A stretch of 64,000 nt of DNA from Candidatus Pedobacter colombiensis (GCA_029202485.1 CP119313.1:3534001-3598000), one strand, 5' to 3'; shown: positions 8,391-17,413, numbered from the stretch's first letter. A program made the numbers and translations. The notes: a model not told the origin generated them from the letters alone.

Positions 8391-9251
8391 ATGAGACAAC
8401 TCAAAATCACGCAATCAATTACCAATCGCGAAAGTCAATCATTAGACAAATACCTTCACGAGATTGGTAAAGTGGATTTAATCACAGCAGAAGAAGAAGT
8501 AATATTAGCAAGGAAGATACGGGAGGGAGATCAGGCTGCATTAGAACGCTTAACAAAAACCAACTTACGTTTTGTGGTTTCAGTTGCGAAACAATATCAA
8601 AATCAGGGTTTGACATTAGGAGATTTAATTAACGAAGGTAACCTGGGCTTAATTAAAGCAGCTAAGCGTTTTGATGAAACTAAAGGTTTCAAATTTATAT
8701 CATATGCTGTTTGGTGGATTCGTCAATCAATTTTACAGGCTATTGCTGAGCAAAGCCGTATTGTACGTTTACCATTGAACCAGGTTGGCTCTTTAAGCAA
8801 AATCAGTAAAGCATTCTCAAAATTAGAGCAAGAGTATGAGCGTGAACCTTCTCCTGAAGAATTGGCAGATATTTTAGAGACTACCGTTGATAAAATCTCT
8901 GACACCTTAAGTAACTCAGGTCGTCATGTATCTATGGATGCTCCTTTTGTGCAAGGTGAAGAAAATACTTTGCTGGATGTATTAGAAAACCATGAGCCAA
9001 ATACTGACAGTAGTTTAATTAACGAGTCGCTTTCGGAAGAGATTAAACGTTCTTTGTCTACTTTGACTGAGCGTGAACGTGAGATCATTGTTTTATTCTT
9101 TGGTTTAAGCACAAATCACCCATTATCATTAGAAGAAATTGGTGAGAAGTTTAACCTGACCCGCGAACGTGTTCGTCAGATTAAAGATAAAGCTTTGCAA
9201 CGACTACGTCATACTTCAAGAAGTAAAATATTAAAATCATACTTAGGATAA
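8391..9251 (+). CDS. rpoD: Primary RNA polymerase sigma factor (RpoD/SigA, Bacteroidota type)
   Basis: A 286-residue group 1 sigma factor. Region 1.2 is at about 17-50 (LDKYLHEIGKVDLITAEEEVILARKI). Region 2 (60-125) holds NLRFVVSVAKQYQNQGL, DLINEGNLGLIKAAKRFD and the -10 recognition helix with YAVWWIRQ. Region 3 is at about 130-205. Region 4 (215-280) holds LTEREREIIVLFFGL and the helix-turn-helix EEIGEKFNLTRERVRQIKDKAL. It lacks region 1.1 and the non-conserved insert, as is normal for Bacteroidota, whose sigma reads TTTG/TAnnTTTG promoters. It is a housekeeping gene and monocistronic. Confidence 0.96.
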   Translation: MRQLKITQSITNRESQSLDKYLHEIGKVDLITAEEEVILARKIREGDQAALERLTKTNLRFVVSVAKQYQNQGLTLGDLINEGNLGLIKAAKRFDETKGFKFISYAVWWIRQSILQAIAEQSRIVRLPLNQVGSLSKISKAFSKLEQEYEREPSPEELADILETTVDKISDTLSNSGRHVSMDAPFVQGEENTLLDVLENHEPNTDSSLINESLSEEIKRSLSTLTEREREIIVLFFGLSTNHPLSLEEIGEKFNLTRERVRQIKDKALQRLRHTSRSKILKSYLG

Positions 9252-9329
9252 TATATAAACGGTAAGGTGATACAACTAAAAAGCCTTATATGCTTCCTAA
9301 AAAACATTCAAATTATAACATAAAAAAGG

Positions 9330-9360
9330 TTGGGTACTCACTCAATCTTTTTTACTTTTG
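9330..9360 (+). promoter_or_regulatory. Promoter of gap (-33 TTG, N20, -7 TACTTTTG)
   Basis: TTG at 9330-9332 is followed by exactly 20 nt and then TACTTTTG at 9353-9360, an exact -7 match. This is the same 20-nt spacing seen at the suf and trp promoters. The leader to the ATG is 26 nt. Confidence 0.6.
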
Positions 9361-9386
9361 TGGCATTCTAACCAAAATTTCCTGAC

Positions 9387-10835
9387 ATGTTAAAGAAGTA
9401 CCAATCCGAGTTCCAAAACTGGATTGAAAAAGAAAAGAAAGCAATTGAATTGATCAATATTGTGGGCCAGCTATGGTTCGACAGATCTGTTGAACTGGTA
9501 TTATTCCGGAAACCTTTATTTGATGTAGGTAGCAGCGAGATCCTTGCGCATCACCAGTATGCAAAAGAAGTAAGTGGAAAAGACATCAGCATTTACGAAA
9601 CTTTAGAGTTGGCCACTGCTATTGCTAAATGCAACCTGGCTCCTTCAAGGGTGGATATTGGCCGACTGGCTTCAGAATGGCTGGAAGACAATAACAACTA
9701 CCCTTCTATTTATGATTTTGTGGTCGACAAATTAAGCAAACACATCGGCAAAGACAAAATCAGCTTAAAAGCCAAAGATGTAGTTTTATTTGGTTTCGGA
9801 CGTATTGGCAGAATTGCTGCACGCGAGCTCATCTTGCAAGCCGGTAAAGGAGAACAGCTACGCTTAAGGGCAATTGTAACCCGTAGTTATAGCGACGAAG
9901 AATTGATTAAAAGAGGTGAATTGTTGCGGACGGATTCTATCCATGGCCCTTTTAATGGCACTATCGTTGAAGATTTTGAAAACAAAGCTTTAATCGTCAA
10001 TGGACAGACCATTTATTTTATCCAGGCCGATTCACCAGAATCAGTAGATTATACAGCTTACGATATTAAGGATGCACTTTTAATAGATAACACAGGTATT
10101 TACCGCGACCGTGAAGGCTTAAGCAGACACTTAAAATCTAAGGGGATCAGCAAAGTTTTGCTTACAGCCCCTGCTAAAGGTGACATTCCTAATGTGGTTA
10201 CAGGTATCAATGACGTTGAAATTGATTTCAAAAAAGAAAATATTTTATCAAATGCTTCTTGTACCACAAATGCCATTGTACCTGTACTAAAAATAGTGGA
10301 TGATGCATTTGGCATTGAAAAAGGGCATATCGAAACGGTACATTCTTATACAAATGACCAGAATTTACTGGACAATTACCATAAAAAATATCGTAGAGGT
10401 CGCTCGGCAGCGCTAAACCTGGTAATTACTGAAACGGGTGCAGATAAAGCTGTAGCTAAGGTAATTCCGCACTTAGGTGGTAAATTAACAGGAAATGCAG
10501 TGCGCGTTCCTACACCTAACGTATCGCTTGCCATACTGAACTTATCTTTAAACAGAGTAACCTCTAAAGAGGAAGTTGCAGATATTTTGAAACAAGCATC
10601 TTTATTTGGCAATTTATCTGAGCAGATTGAATATTCAATCTCTAATGAATTGGTAAGTACAGATTTAATTGGTAATAGTCACGCTTCTATTATTGATGGC
10701 CCTGCAACCATCATTGCCAAAGACAATAAATCTATTGTACTTTACGCCTGGTATGACAATGAATATGGTTACACCAGACAAGTGATCCGTTTGGCTAAGA
10801 AAATGGCTGGAGTAATTAGACTTACTTATTATTAA
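9387..10835 (+). CDS. gap: Glyceraldehyde-3-phosphate dehydrogenase, long Bacteroidota form
   Basis: A 482-residue enzyme that interconverts glyceraldehyde-3-phosphate and 1,3-bisphosphoglycerate. The catalytic domain starts at about residue 130 with the NAD(P) Rossmann motif VLFGFGRIGRIAARELI. The active-site cysteine is in SNASCTTNA (about residue 293), and the catalytic histidine region HSYTNDQ follows some 25 residues later. WYDNEYGYTRQ is the C-terminal signature. About 130 extra N-terminal residues, absent from the usual 335-residue enzyme, are helical and of unknown role. This extended form is known as a separate GAPDH type. NAD versus NADP preference cannot be decided here. Confidence 0.92.
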   Translation: MLKKYQSEFQNWIEKEKKAIELINIVGQLWFDRSVELVLFRKPLFDVGSSEILAHHQYAKEVSGKDISIYETLELATAIAKCNLAPSRVDIGRLASEWLEDNNNYPSIYDFVVDKLSKHIGKDKISLKAKDVVLFGFGRIGRIAARELILQAGKGEQLRLRAIVTRSYSDEELIKRGELLRTDSIHGPFNGTIVEDFENKALIVNGQTIYFIQADSPESVDYTAYDIKDALLIDNTGIYRDREGLSRHLKSKGISKVLLTAPAKGDIPNVVTGINDVEIDFKKENILSNASCTTNAIVPVLKIVDDAFGIEKGHIETVHSYTNDQNLLDNYHKKYRRGRSAALNLVITETGADKAVAKVIPHLGGKLTGNAVRVPTPNVSLAILNLSLNRVTSKEEVADILKQASLFGNLSEQIEYSISNELVSTDLIGNSHASIIDGPATIIAKDNKSIVLYAWYDNEYGYTRQVIRLAKKMAGVIRLTYY

Positions 10836-10851
10836 ACATTCATTTTAATTA

Positions 10852-10897
10852 AGCATAAAATGCCATAGAATTAACCTCTATGGCATTTTTTATGCTC
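10852..10897. terminator. Bidirectional terminator between gap and the convergent beta-barrel gene
   Basis: aaaatgccatag (10857-10868) pairs with ctatggcatttt (10878-10889); outer bases agcat/atgct extend the stem. It is flanked by A-run and T-run, so it can stop transcription from both sides. Confidence 0.85.
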
Positions 10898-10904
10898 TAA
10901 CAGC

Positions 10905-11525
10905 TTAAAAAGTATAGCCCAATGATAAGAGAAAGCCCTTATTTTTAAAGTTAAGAGCCCCTTCTGTAAGCGCCTTTTGAAAATCTATCGAATACCTTGC
11001 ATTTACATTGATATTTGGGGTAATGCTGTAACCTAAACCTGCAGCCCCACCGGCAATAAATTTGCGGTAGTTTTTGAGACTGGTATCATCACTAACCTGC
11101 ACTCCATTTGTACTTAATGTGGTTTTCTGTGACAGTAGAAATGAAACTTCCGGGCCAACAAACAATGTTAAATCGGGTACAGGTTTGTAGCCAATCAATA
11201 CAGGAACCTCCAGATAGGAAAACTTCATATTAACTTTGCTGGATGCAGTTTCTTGAAATTTGGCATTCTTCTGGATATAGTAAATCTCTGGAAGGAAAGT
11301 AACGTTTCTAGCTATTGCCAAATCTCCATATACCCCCACCTGAAACCCTACTTCTGCATTGGTATTATAATCCTGCAATCCAAACGTTACCGAATGCATA
11401 TTCATTAGGTTGACACCGGCCCTGATACCAAATCCTGTCTGGTCATTTGCAGGCACCTGTGCTTTCGCCTGGAAGGCTATACTGCTAAGCATTAATCCTA
11501 ATCCCAGTATGAATAATCTGTTCAT
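10905..11525 (-). CDS. Outer-membrane beta-barrel protein (PorT/OMP_b-brl_2-like)
   Basis: A 206-residue protein if started at the ATG at 11525; an upstream in-frame TTG (11534) is a poorer choice. The signal peptide ends at about residue 23 (FQAKAQ). The body has alternating beta strands typical of eight-stranded OMPs (FGIRAGVNLMNM, FLPEIYYIQKNAKF, YLEVPVLIGYKP, FVGPEVSFLL) and a final strand GFLLSLGYTF with the terminal Phe used for BAM recognition. The function is probably structural. It follows the aldo/keto reductase by 17 nt and is probably cotranscribed, though no functional link is evident. Confidence 0.85.
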   Translation of the reverse strand: MNRLFILGLGLMLSSIAFQAKAQVPANDQTGFGIRAGVNLMNMHSVTFGLQDYNTNAEVGFQVGVYGDLAIARNVTFLPEIYYIQKNAKFQETASSKVNMKFSYLEVPVLIGYKPVPDLTLFVGPEVSFLLSQKTTLSTNGVQVSDDTSLKNYRKFIAGGAAGLGYSITPNINVNARYSIDFQKALTEGALNFKNKGFLLSLGYTF

Positions 11526-11542
11526 GGCTTTCAATTTTCATG

Positions 11543-12526
11543 TTAAAACTGTATTACTTTCGGCTTAGTTTGTACAATCTCTTCTATGCGGTCCATTACT
11601 TCATTGCTGAGCAATGGTAGCACCTCTAACGCGGTTAAATTTTCTTCTAACTGTTCTATTTTTGAAGCACCTAAAATAACAGAACTTACGTGTGGATTTT
11701 TAAGGCACCATGCCAAAGAAAGTTTAGCCAGGGACACATCGAGCGCATCAGCCAGTGTTTGCAACTGCTCTGCTTTCTTTAACTTTTCTTCATTCAACAC
11801 TGCATCCTTTAACCATTCCATACCTTTCAGCTCCAAACGGGTATCCTTCGTTTTTTTAGTTGTATACTTACCCGACAGCAAGCCTGAAGCCAATGGCGAC
11901 CAAATGGTAGTACCCAATCCATATTCTTTAAACAGCAAAAGGTACTCGTTTTCGAGCTTATTACGCTCCATTAAATTGTATTGAGGTTGCTCCATAGTTG
12001 GGCCAATAAGGTTGTATTGCTTAGCTACCCTAATAGCTTCCATAATCTCTGAGGCATTCCACTCTGATGTCCCCCAATAAAGGATTTTACCTTGCTGCAA
12101 AAGCGTATTCATTGCCCATACCGTTTCTTCGATAGGTGTGTTTCTATCCGGACGATGACAGAAATAAAGATCCAGATAATCAACCTGTAACCTCGACAAA
12201 GCACCATTACACGCTTCGATAACATGTTTACGGGATAGTCCTACTCTATTAGCTCCCTTATTTTCAGTTCCAAAAAAAACTTTGCTGGAAAGCACAAAAG
12301 ATTCACGCTCCCATTTGTGAGCTTTTAATATTCTTCCCATCACAATTTCCGATTTACCCGCGGCATATCCTTCTGCATTGTCGAAGAAGTTAACTCCGGC
12401 ATCATAAGCTATCCCCATCAGCTCGTCTGCAGTTTTATCGCTAATCTGATGCCCGAAAGTAAGCCAGCTACCTAAAGACAATGCACTTACCTGCAAGCCT
12501 GATTTTCCTAAATGCCTGTATTCCAT
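11543..12526 (-). CDS. Aldo/keto reductase, voltage-gated K+ channel beta-subunit-like (AKR6-type)
   Basis: A 327-residue NADPH-dependent (beta/alpha)8 oxidoreductase. The catalytic tetrad is readable as D49, Y54 (FFDNAEGYAAGKSE), K82 (SSKVFFG) and H124 (YFCHRPD). The cofactor-binding end has the IWSPLASGLLSGKY and VSSVILGASKIEQLEENL motifs. The sequence pattern is closest to the Kv-beta/YghZ group, which reduces aldehydes and methylglyoxal-like compounds. The physiological substrate is not deducible. Cytoplasmic; first gene of a short transcript with the beta-barrel gene. Confidence 0.92.
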   Translation of the reverse strand: MEYRHLGKSGLQVSALSLGSWLTFGHQISDKTADELMGIAYDAGVNFFDNAEGYAAGKSEIVMGRILKAHKWERESFVLSSKVFFGTENKGANRVGLSRKHVIEACNGALSRLQVDYLDLYFCHRPDRNTPIEETVWAMNTLLQQGKILYWGTSEWNASEIMEAIRVAKQYNLIGPTMEQPQYNLMERNKLENEYLLLFKEYGLGTTIWSPLASGLLSGKYTTKKTKDTRLELKGMEWLKDAVLNEEKLKKAEQLQTLADALDVSLAKLSLAWCLKNPHVSSVILGASKIEQLEENLTALEVLPLLSNEVMDRIEEIVQTKPKVIQF

Positions 12527-12651
12527 TTTAAATTGTTTTATGATTAATAACAGCTCCCAAATTAGTGGGATAACCTTAAAACAGCAGGACTAAATTTAAG
12601 TTTTTACAAAAAAAGGATTGTTAGTATATCAGTAACTATAATTACCTTTAT

Positions 12652-13620
12652 ATGATGTTGAAGACTTTTTATATGAATACTTGCCTGCTGATATCATTAG
12701 GATTGTTGTTGAGCTGTGGTACTGTAAAAAACACGGGTATTAACCCTGTAGACAAACAATTGTTAAAGGATGTAGAGATTCTATCTTCTGACAGCTACGA
12801 GGGGCGTAAAACCGGCACAAAAGGAGCTGAAATGGCAAGAGCTTATCTGGCCGAAAGATTTAAGACAATAGGCTTATCATCATTCCCTCAGTTACATGGT
12901 TATGAACAACCTTTTTCTTTTTCAACGAACAGCACCGCTGTCATTCATGGAAAAAACATGGTTGGCTATATTGAAGGTCAAAGTAAAAGCGATCAGGTGA
13001 TTGTCATTTCGGCGCACTATGACCATTTAGGAATCATTAACAATCAGATTTACAATGGTGCCGACGACAATGCCTCCGGTGTTGCTGCACTGTTAAAATA
13101 TGCGGCTTATTATAAAGCGCATAAACCCCATCATACATTAATTTTCGCTGCTTTTGATGCAGAAGAAATGGGTTTACAGGGAGCCAGGGCATTTGTTGCC
13201 AACCCGCCGGTAGAACTGGATAAAATCATACTCAACATCAATTTGGATATGATCAGTCGCAGTGATAAAGGAGAACTTTATGCCTGTGGTACCTTTAAAT
13301 ATCCTTCCTTAAAAAATTACTTCTATACTTCTAACCCTAAACCGAAAATATTATTCGGTCATGATGATCCTAAATTGGGACATGACGACTGGACCAATCA
13401 GAGCGACCATTCAGCTTTTAACGATAAGAATATTCCGTTTATTTATTTTGGTGTTGAAGATCATAAGGATTACCACAAGGCAAGTGATAAATATCAGAAT
13501 ATAAATAAAACGTTCTTTATCGATGCCAGCAACTCTATTCTAGAGATCATTAACAACATCGATAAAGAACGTGATATACAAAAACTGTTTCACCAGAATC
13601 TGCAAATAAGAAAACAATAA
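12652..13620 (+). CDS. M28-family metallopeptidase, lipoprotein
   Basis: A 322-residue di-zinc aminopeptidase-type protein with a lipoprotein signal (LLLSCGT, Cys22), so it is envelope-anchored. The zinc and catalytic residues are readable: H122 in SAHYDHLG, bridging D138 in NGADDNASG, the catalytic Glu pair E171/E172 in FDAEEMG, D199 in NINLDMIS, and the late His in SDHSAF. It probably trims peptides in the periplasm. The start is nearly abutted by TACCTTTA (one base off TAnnTTTG), so the message may have almost no leader. Divergent from the aldo/keto reductase. Confidence 0.9.
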   Translation: MMLKTFYMNTCLLISLGLLLSCGTVKNTGINPVDKQLLKDVEILSSDSYEGRKTGTKGAEMARAYLAERFKTIGLSSFPQLHGYEQPFSFSTNSTAVIHGKNMVGYIEGQSKSDQVIVISAHYDHLGIINNQIYNGADDNASGVAALLKYAAYYKAHKPHHTLIFAAFDAEEMGLQGARAFVANPPVELDKIILNINLDMISRSDKGELYACGTFKYPSLKNYFYTSNPKPKILFGHDDPKLGHDDWTNQSDHSAFNDKNIPFIYFGVEDHKDYHKASDKYQNINKTFFIDASNSILEIINNIDKERDIQKLFHQNLQIRKQ

Positions 13621-13623
13621 GAC

Positions 13624-13890
13624 CTAAAAATCTATAGCTATTAAGCTAGTCAATGGAATATGTATTCCATTTTTTAATTGAAGATAATTTTCAGTAACTG
13701 ACCAAACTGTTGTTGAAACTGTTTTTGGTCCTTCTTTGGTATTGAATGTAATGTCTGCTTTCGATTTAAACTCATTCCCCAATCTCTGGGCAGCATTTAA
13801 TTTATCTCTTAATTCTTCGGTATGATTTTGATCAGCATGGATGATTTGACTGATGTCTATCGCTTCTTTCTCTATTAATTCCCCTAACAT
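13624..13890 (-). CDS. Small hypothetical protein (88 aa)
   Basis: An 88-residue soluble protein with no signal peptide. The first half is predicted helical and acidic (EAIDISQIIHADQNHTEELRDKLNAAQRLG). The second half has short beta strands (ADITFNTKEGPKTVSTTVWSVTENYLQLKNGIHIPLTSLIAIDF), resembling a small SH3- or PilZ-like barrel. It ends 3 nt from the convergent M28 peptidase stop. Codon use and composition match real genes here. I do not recognise a named family; function unknown. Confidence 0.65.
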   Translation of the reverse strand: MLGELIEKEAIDISQIIHADQNHTEELRDKLNAAQRLGNEFKSKADITFNTKEGPKTVSTTVWSVTENYLQLKNGIHIPLTSLIAIDF

Positions 13891-14046
13891 AATAATATTG
13901 GCTAAAATCTTAACTAAACGTGCTTTTTATCTATTAATACACAATAAAACAAAAAAAGAGCCATACTTCAAAGCTATTTACACAATTGTATCAATAAAAT
14001 TTCTGATACAGAAACAGGGCTCCAGATTAACAGTGCTTTATTTTTG

Positions 14047-15684
14047 CTATTTATTTTTAAGCCTTGTTTCAATCATACCTACAAACTCTTTATTTTGATT
14101 AAATTCTCCAACCATAGATTTGATTCCAACACCTAATCCGTCCGCAGATACACTCATTACCCTGTCTCTGGAAACTACACCAACGGTGGGCGTTTTTGGC
14201 ACGAGAACATCTATAGCTGCTGACAATAAACCTTCGGATGGATTACCAAAATCATAATCACCATAATCCTTATCATTAACCACATCAGGCACCATTCCAC
14301 TATAGTATCCACCCTGGTCTAACGAGTTCTTGGTTTCGAACATAGAGAAGTAAACATCATATTTATTTTGAATAAGTACTGGAAAAAAGCCTACTGGTTT
14401 ACCATAGGTCTGTGTACCTACCAACTTCACATTCATTTTTGGTTTCAGGCTATTGATAACCAACTCACTTGCTGAAGCTGTATTCCCGCTAACTATAAAT
14501 ACAATATTATTAATCGAGTTCAAGCTTCCTTTTTTACTAAATGAATGGGAGTTTTTAGCTAATGTGTAATCTACATCATCAAAATAATTTAACATCCTGC
14601 CATTTCTATATTGCACCTTATTATTTGCATCTAATAGAAGTTGGTTTTTCAAAATTGTAGCCTGACCATTCTGCATTGTTGAATTGTAATACTCTTTATA
14701 CATCACTCCCGTTGCGGATGATGGAGCAATAAGATTAACCAGCTCTTCAGCGGTATTTACATATCCACCTCCATTATAGCGCAAATCAACCACTAAATCT
14801 GTGACCCCTTGTGAAGAAAAATCGGCAAAAGCAGACTCTAAAACAGAGAATGAATTGGACTCATTTGAAAAGCGTGCGTAAGCCAGATAACCGATCTTCT
14901 TTGCACCTACAGTTAATACGTTTGTCTTAAATATCGGGTTGCTTTTATAAGACTTCTTATTGAGTGTTGTTGCAAATGTAGCTCCATTTGTTTTAACTCC
15001 TTCAATAGTGATGCTATTTGGACTTCCATAAATAGTGGAATTGATCACAGTTCTATCTGAATCAAAATTAGCAGTAACACCAATCGTTGTATTATTTATT
15101 TTTGTGATGTACGCTCCCCTTGTCAGACCGAAATCATCTGCAGGAGAGCCTTTGTCGACCGCAAGAATATAGAGCCGATATGTGGTGCTGTTGATACCAA
15201 CTGCACTTACAGCAAAAATACCAACATCATTTCCATTCCCTTCTAAATCTACAGATGCCTGTTCATTGGGCAAAACTGCAACAGGATTTTTATTGGTAAT
15301 ATCTTGTATATATGAATATTTTGGTACGCCAGGATTTGATGGCCTATATTCGTATGGTTTATTGGTAGCCGGATCTATTTTAAATCTCGTGATTGCAAAT
15401 AATTCGCCATTGATGTCACTCCCGTAAGTTCTGGGCGTAAAATTATCATAAGAAGGCAATGCATCATTCCAATAATATACCTGTTGAGCATACAGAAACA
15501 ATGAATCGTTAGTAAGCTGTGTTCTATCAGTTGTTGGTGTTTGCTTAGTATTTGGCCCTACGGTTACCGGCACAGGAGCCGTTGATTCAGGCTCTACTTT
15601 CGATTTTTTACATGCCCCAATGGACACAATTATGAGCAACGCTAAAAGGAAATTAGATTTCCCAGACCTGAAGATGAATTTCAT
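14047..15684 (-). CDS. S41-family (C-terminal processing) peptidase, lipoprotein
   Basis: A 545-residue protein with a lipobox (VSIGAC, then KKSK), so it is exported and lipid-anchored. A linker rich in Pro/Thr precedes an N-terminal helical part. A PDZ domain lies at about 145-240 (DKGSPADDFGLTRGAYITKINN). The S41 catalytic domain is at about 260-470. The nucleophile serine lies in SGNTASASELV, and the general-base lysine is probably in GTQTYGKPVG. Such Ctp-like enzymes cut C-terminal regions of envelope proteins. Single gene, with no clear promoter beyond an imperfect AATATTTG directly before the ATG. Confidence 0.88.
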   Translation of the reverse strand: MKFIFRSGKSNFLLALLIIVSIGACKKSKVEPESTAPVPVTVGPNTKQTPTTDRTQLTNDSLFLYAQQVYYWNDALPSYDNFTPRTYGSDINGELFAITRFKIDPATNKPYEYRPSNPGVPKYSYIQDITNKNPVAVLPNEQASVDLEGNGNDVGIFAVSAVGINSTTYRLYILAVDKGSPADDFGLTRGAYITKINNTTIGVTANFDSDRTVINSTIYGSPNSITIEGVKTNGATFATTLNKKSYKSNPIFKTNVLTVGAKKIGYLAYARFSNESNSFSVLESAFADFSSQGVTDLVVDLRYNGGGYVNTAEELVNLIAPSSATGVMYKEYYNSTMQNGQATILKNQLLLDANNKVQYRNGRMLNYFDDVDYTLAKNSHSFSKKGSLNSINNIVFIVSGNTASASELVINSLKPKMNVKLVGTQTYGKPVGFFPVLIQNKYDVYFSMFETKNSLDQGGYYSGMVPDVVNDKDYGDYDFGNPSEGLLSAAIDVLVPKTPTVGVVSRDRVMSVSADGLGVGIKSMVGEFNQNKEFVGMIETRLKNK

Positions 15685-15726
15685 TTCAAATATTTTAAGT
15701 AAATGTACAGATAATTATAAACGCAA

Positions 15727-16335
15727 TTACACCTTAAATAGTTCATTCACAATCAAATATTCTATTTTACACTTCAAAGCGCTGTTTTTTGCAAATTTGG
15801 AATTGCCAATTAACAATACCGTATCTTTTTTTAACTCTTGTTTTTCTATAATCAATTTCAGCGCATCTTGTTCTGGCTCAAACTCTTCTGTAAAAAATAC
15901 AGTAAGGTATTTTTCAAGCCCATTCCACTCTGTTTGTTTAATTTTATTGAGCTGCATACCCGGATTCCCACTTACCAATAGAAATATTTGCTTACGTTCT
16001 AAAACGATAGACTGTAAAAAGCTCAGCACTTCATTATATATCAATAATTTAAGCGGCAAGCGCACACTAAGCAACAGCATATCAAAATTAACCTTGTATT
16101 TCTCAGGTATATTGAATTTTTCCGCTGTTTTGGCAAAAACATGATCAGCCCCTTCATCAACATAGATTTCCTGCATATACTTAAGGAGTTCCGCTGCATT
16201 AAGCTGCTCCCCATACTCCATGAACTGTGCAAAAAGGTAATACACTTGAAGGAAGTAGTCTTTTTCAGGAAAGATTACGTTATCTAATTCGAAAATAAAG
16301 GAATCTTTTTCTTGTAAGTATTTTTCAAAAATCAT
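15727..16335 (-). CDS. HAD-superfamily-like protein with altered motif I
   Basis: A 202-residue protein with HAD-like architecture. Motif I would be SFIFELDNVIF at about residues 12-22; motif II is IFLLVSGNPG (about 115-124); a motif III/IV-like segment is DTVLLIGNSKFAKN near 172. The usual motif I is DxD, whose first Asp is the nucleophile. Here it reads E-L-D, and the DNA (GAA) is unambiguous. The motif IV acidic pair is also weak, so the protein may be a non-catalytic relative. It overlaps the preceding 107-aa gene by one base (TAATG), so translation is coupled. Confidence 0.6.
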   Translation of the reverse strand: MIFEKYLQEKDSFIFELDNVIFPEKDYFLQVYYLFAQFMEYGEQLNAAELLKYMQEIYVDEGADHVFAKTAEKFNIPEKYKVNFDMLLLSVRLPLKLLIYNEVLSFLQSIVLERKQIFLLVSGNPGMQLNKIKQTEWNGLEKYLTVFFTEEFEPEQDALKLIIEKQELKKDTVLLIGNSKFAKNSALKCKIEYLIVNELFKV

Positions 16336-16658
16336 TATAGTGCTGTCGGTTTGTTTGTATCAGTTGCTGTAAGGATATCTATATTAAACTCCTTAAATAA
16401 CACACTTGACTTCAATAATTCTTCCATTTCAAAATCATTCAAAGCCAATACTGCATCAGCACCTTCATTTAAACAATGGTTCAATAAGTTATGCGCAATG
16501 ATATCGTCATTCCGTTCTCCAAGGGAAAGAAATTTATAGGTTGCTGACGAAAAACTAGGCATATCACCATAATCAGCGAGTATGATACTGCCTGAAGTAA
16601 ACTGTTTAGCTTGTTTTAAAGCCTGGGCCGACTTCCCGCCCGTAATTAATATCCTCAT
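16335..16658 (-). CDS. Small Rossmann-like protein resembling an ATP-grasp pre-domain
   Basis: A 107-residue protein. MRILITGGKSAQALKQAKQF is a classical beta strand, glycine turn and helix. Later segments (ILADYGDMPSFSS, YKFLSLGERN, DAVLALNDFEMEELLKSSVLF) look like the N-terminal pre-ATP-grasp domain of carbamoyl-phosphate-synthase-like ligases. The ATP-grasp domain itself is missing, so either it is a stand-alone nucleotide-binding domain or a remnant. It overlaps the LolD-like gene by ATGA and the HAD-like gene by TAATG, which speaks for a functional gene in a coupled trio. No reaction can be assigned. Confidence 0.6.
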   Translation of the reverse strand: MRILITGGKSAQALKQAKQFTSGSIILADYGDMPSFSSATYKFLSLGERNDDIIAHNLLNHCLNEGADAVLALNDFEMEELLKSSVLFKEFNIDILTATDTNKPTAL

Positions 16659-17305
16659 ATAATTAAGCCATCTTTCATGGTTACAACCCGGTCACTTATT
16701 TCTGCCAGGTCTTCATTGTGGGTAACAATAACAAATGTTTGTTGGAAGTTATCACGAAGCGTGATAAAGAACTCGTGCAGCGCATTGGCATTTGCTGAAT
16801 CTAAATTACCCGAAGGCTCATCAGCAAGGATAATAGCCGGATTATTGATCAGCGCCCTGGCTACTGCAATACGTTGTTGCTCACCACCCGACATTTGGTT
16901 TGGCTTATGACCTGCCCTATCTCTTAAGCCTAACAGCTCAAGCAAATCCATAGCACGTTGCTCTGCCTCTTTCTTCCCGGTTTTAGCAATAAAGGCTGGG
17001 ATGCAAATATTTTCAAGTGCTGTGAACTCCGGTAACAAGTGATGAAACTGAAATACAAAGCCAATATTACGGTTGCGAAAAACACTGAGCAACTCACCGG
17101 AAAGGTGGCTCACTTTTGTTCCTTTCAATTCTACTTCTCCATGATCGGGCTTATCTAAAGTACCCAGAATATGCAGAAGCGTACTTTTACCTGCTCCTGA
17201 GGCACCAATAATACTTACAATTTCACCTTTTGACACTTCAAAATCCACACCTTTTAATATAGGCAGGTTTCCGTAAGCTTTTTTTATACCCGTGGCTTTT
17301 AGCAT
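16655..17305 (-). CDS. ABC transporter ATP-binding protein, LolD/MacB type
   Basis: A 216-residue ATPase started at the ATG at 17305 (MLKATGIKKAYG). The open frame runs further upstream, but the extra residues are not family-like and the -7 promoter element TAGATTTG lies between them and this ATG. Walker A is GASGAGKST (34-42), the signature is MSGGEQQR and Walker B is IILADEPSGNLD. This group powers lipoprotein release (LolCDE) or MacB-type export. No membrane partner is encoded nearby; instead the two downstream genes are a Rossmann-like fragment and a HAD-like protein. The partner permease is presumably elsewhere. Confidence 0.88.
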   Translation of the reverse strand: MLKATGIKKAYGNLPILKGVDFEVSKGEIVSIIGASGAGKSTLLHILGTLDKPDHGEVELKGTKVSHLSGELLSVFRNRNIGFVFQFHHLLPEFTALENICIPAFIAKTGKKEAEQRAMDLLELLGLRDRAGHKPNQMSGGEQQRIAVARALINNPAIILADEPSGNLDSANANALHEFFITLRDNFQQTFVIVTHNEDLAEISDRVVTMKDGLII

Positions 17306-17310
17306 AGATT

Positions 17311-17318
17311 GCAAATCT
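17311..17318 (-). promoter_or_regulatory. -7 promoter element abutting the LolD-like start
   Basis: On the minus strand TAGATTTG (exact consensus) is followed by six bases and the ATG at 17305. Transcription would start at or just before the start codon, giving a leaderless or near-leaderless mRNA. Confidence 0.5.
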
Positions 17319-17405
17319 ACTAAAGATATGAGATATGAGACAGGTGATACAAGATAAATTATCGCATTATCATCAGAATAAGTTTTTAAAACCAATAGGA
17401 AGTTG

Positions 17406-17413
17406 TAGATTTG
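17406..17413 (+). promoter_or_regulatory. -7 promoter element of sucC
   Basis: TAGATTTG, an exact match, lies 19 nt before the sucC ATG. It is the same octamer as the divergent LolD-like promoter about 90 bp away. No TTG at -33. Confidence 0.45.
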
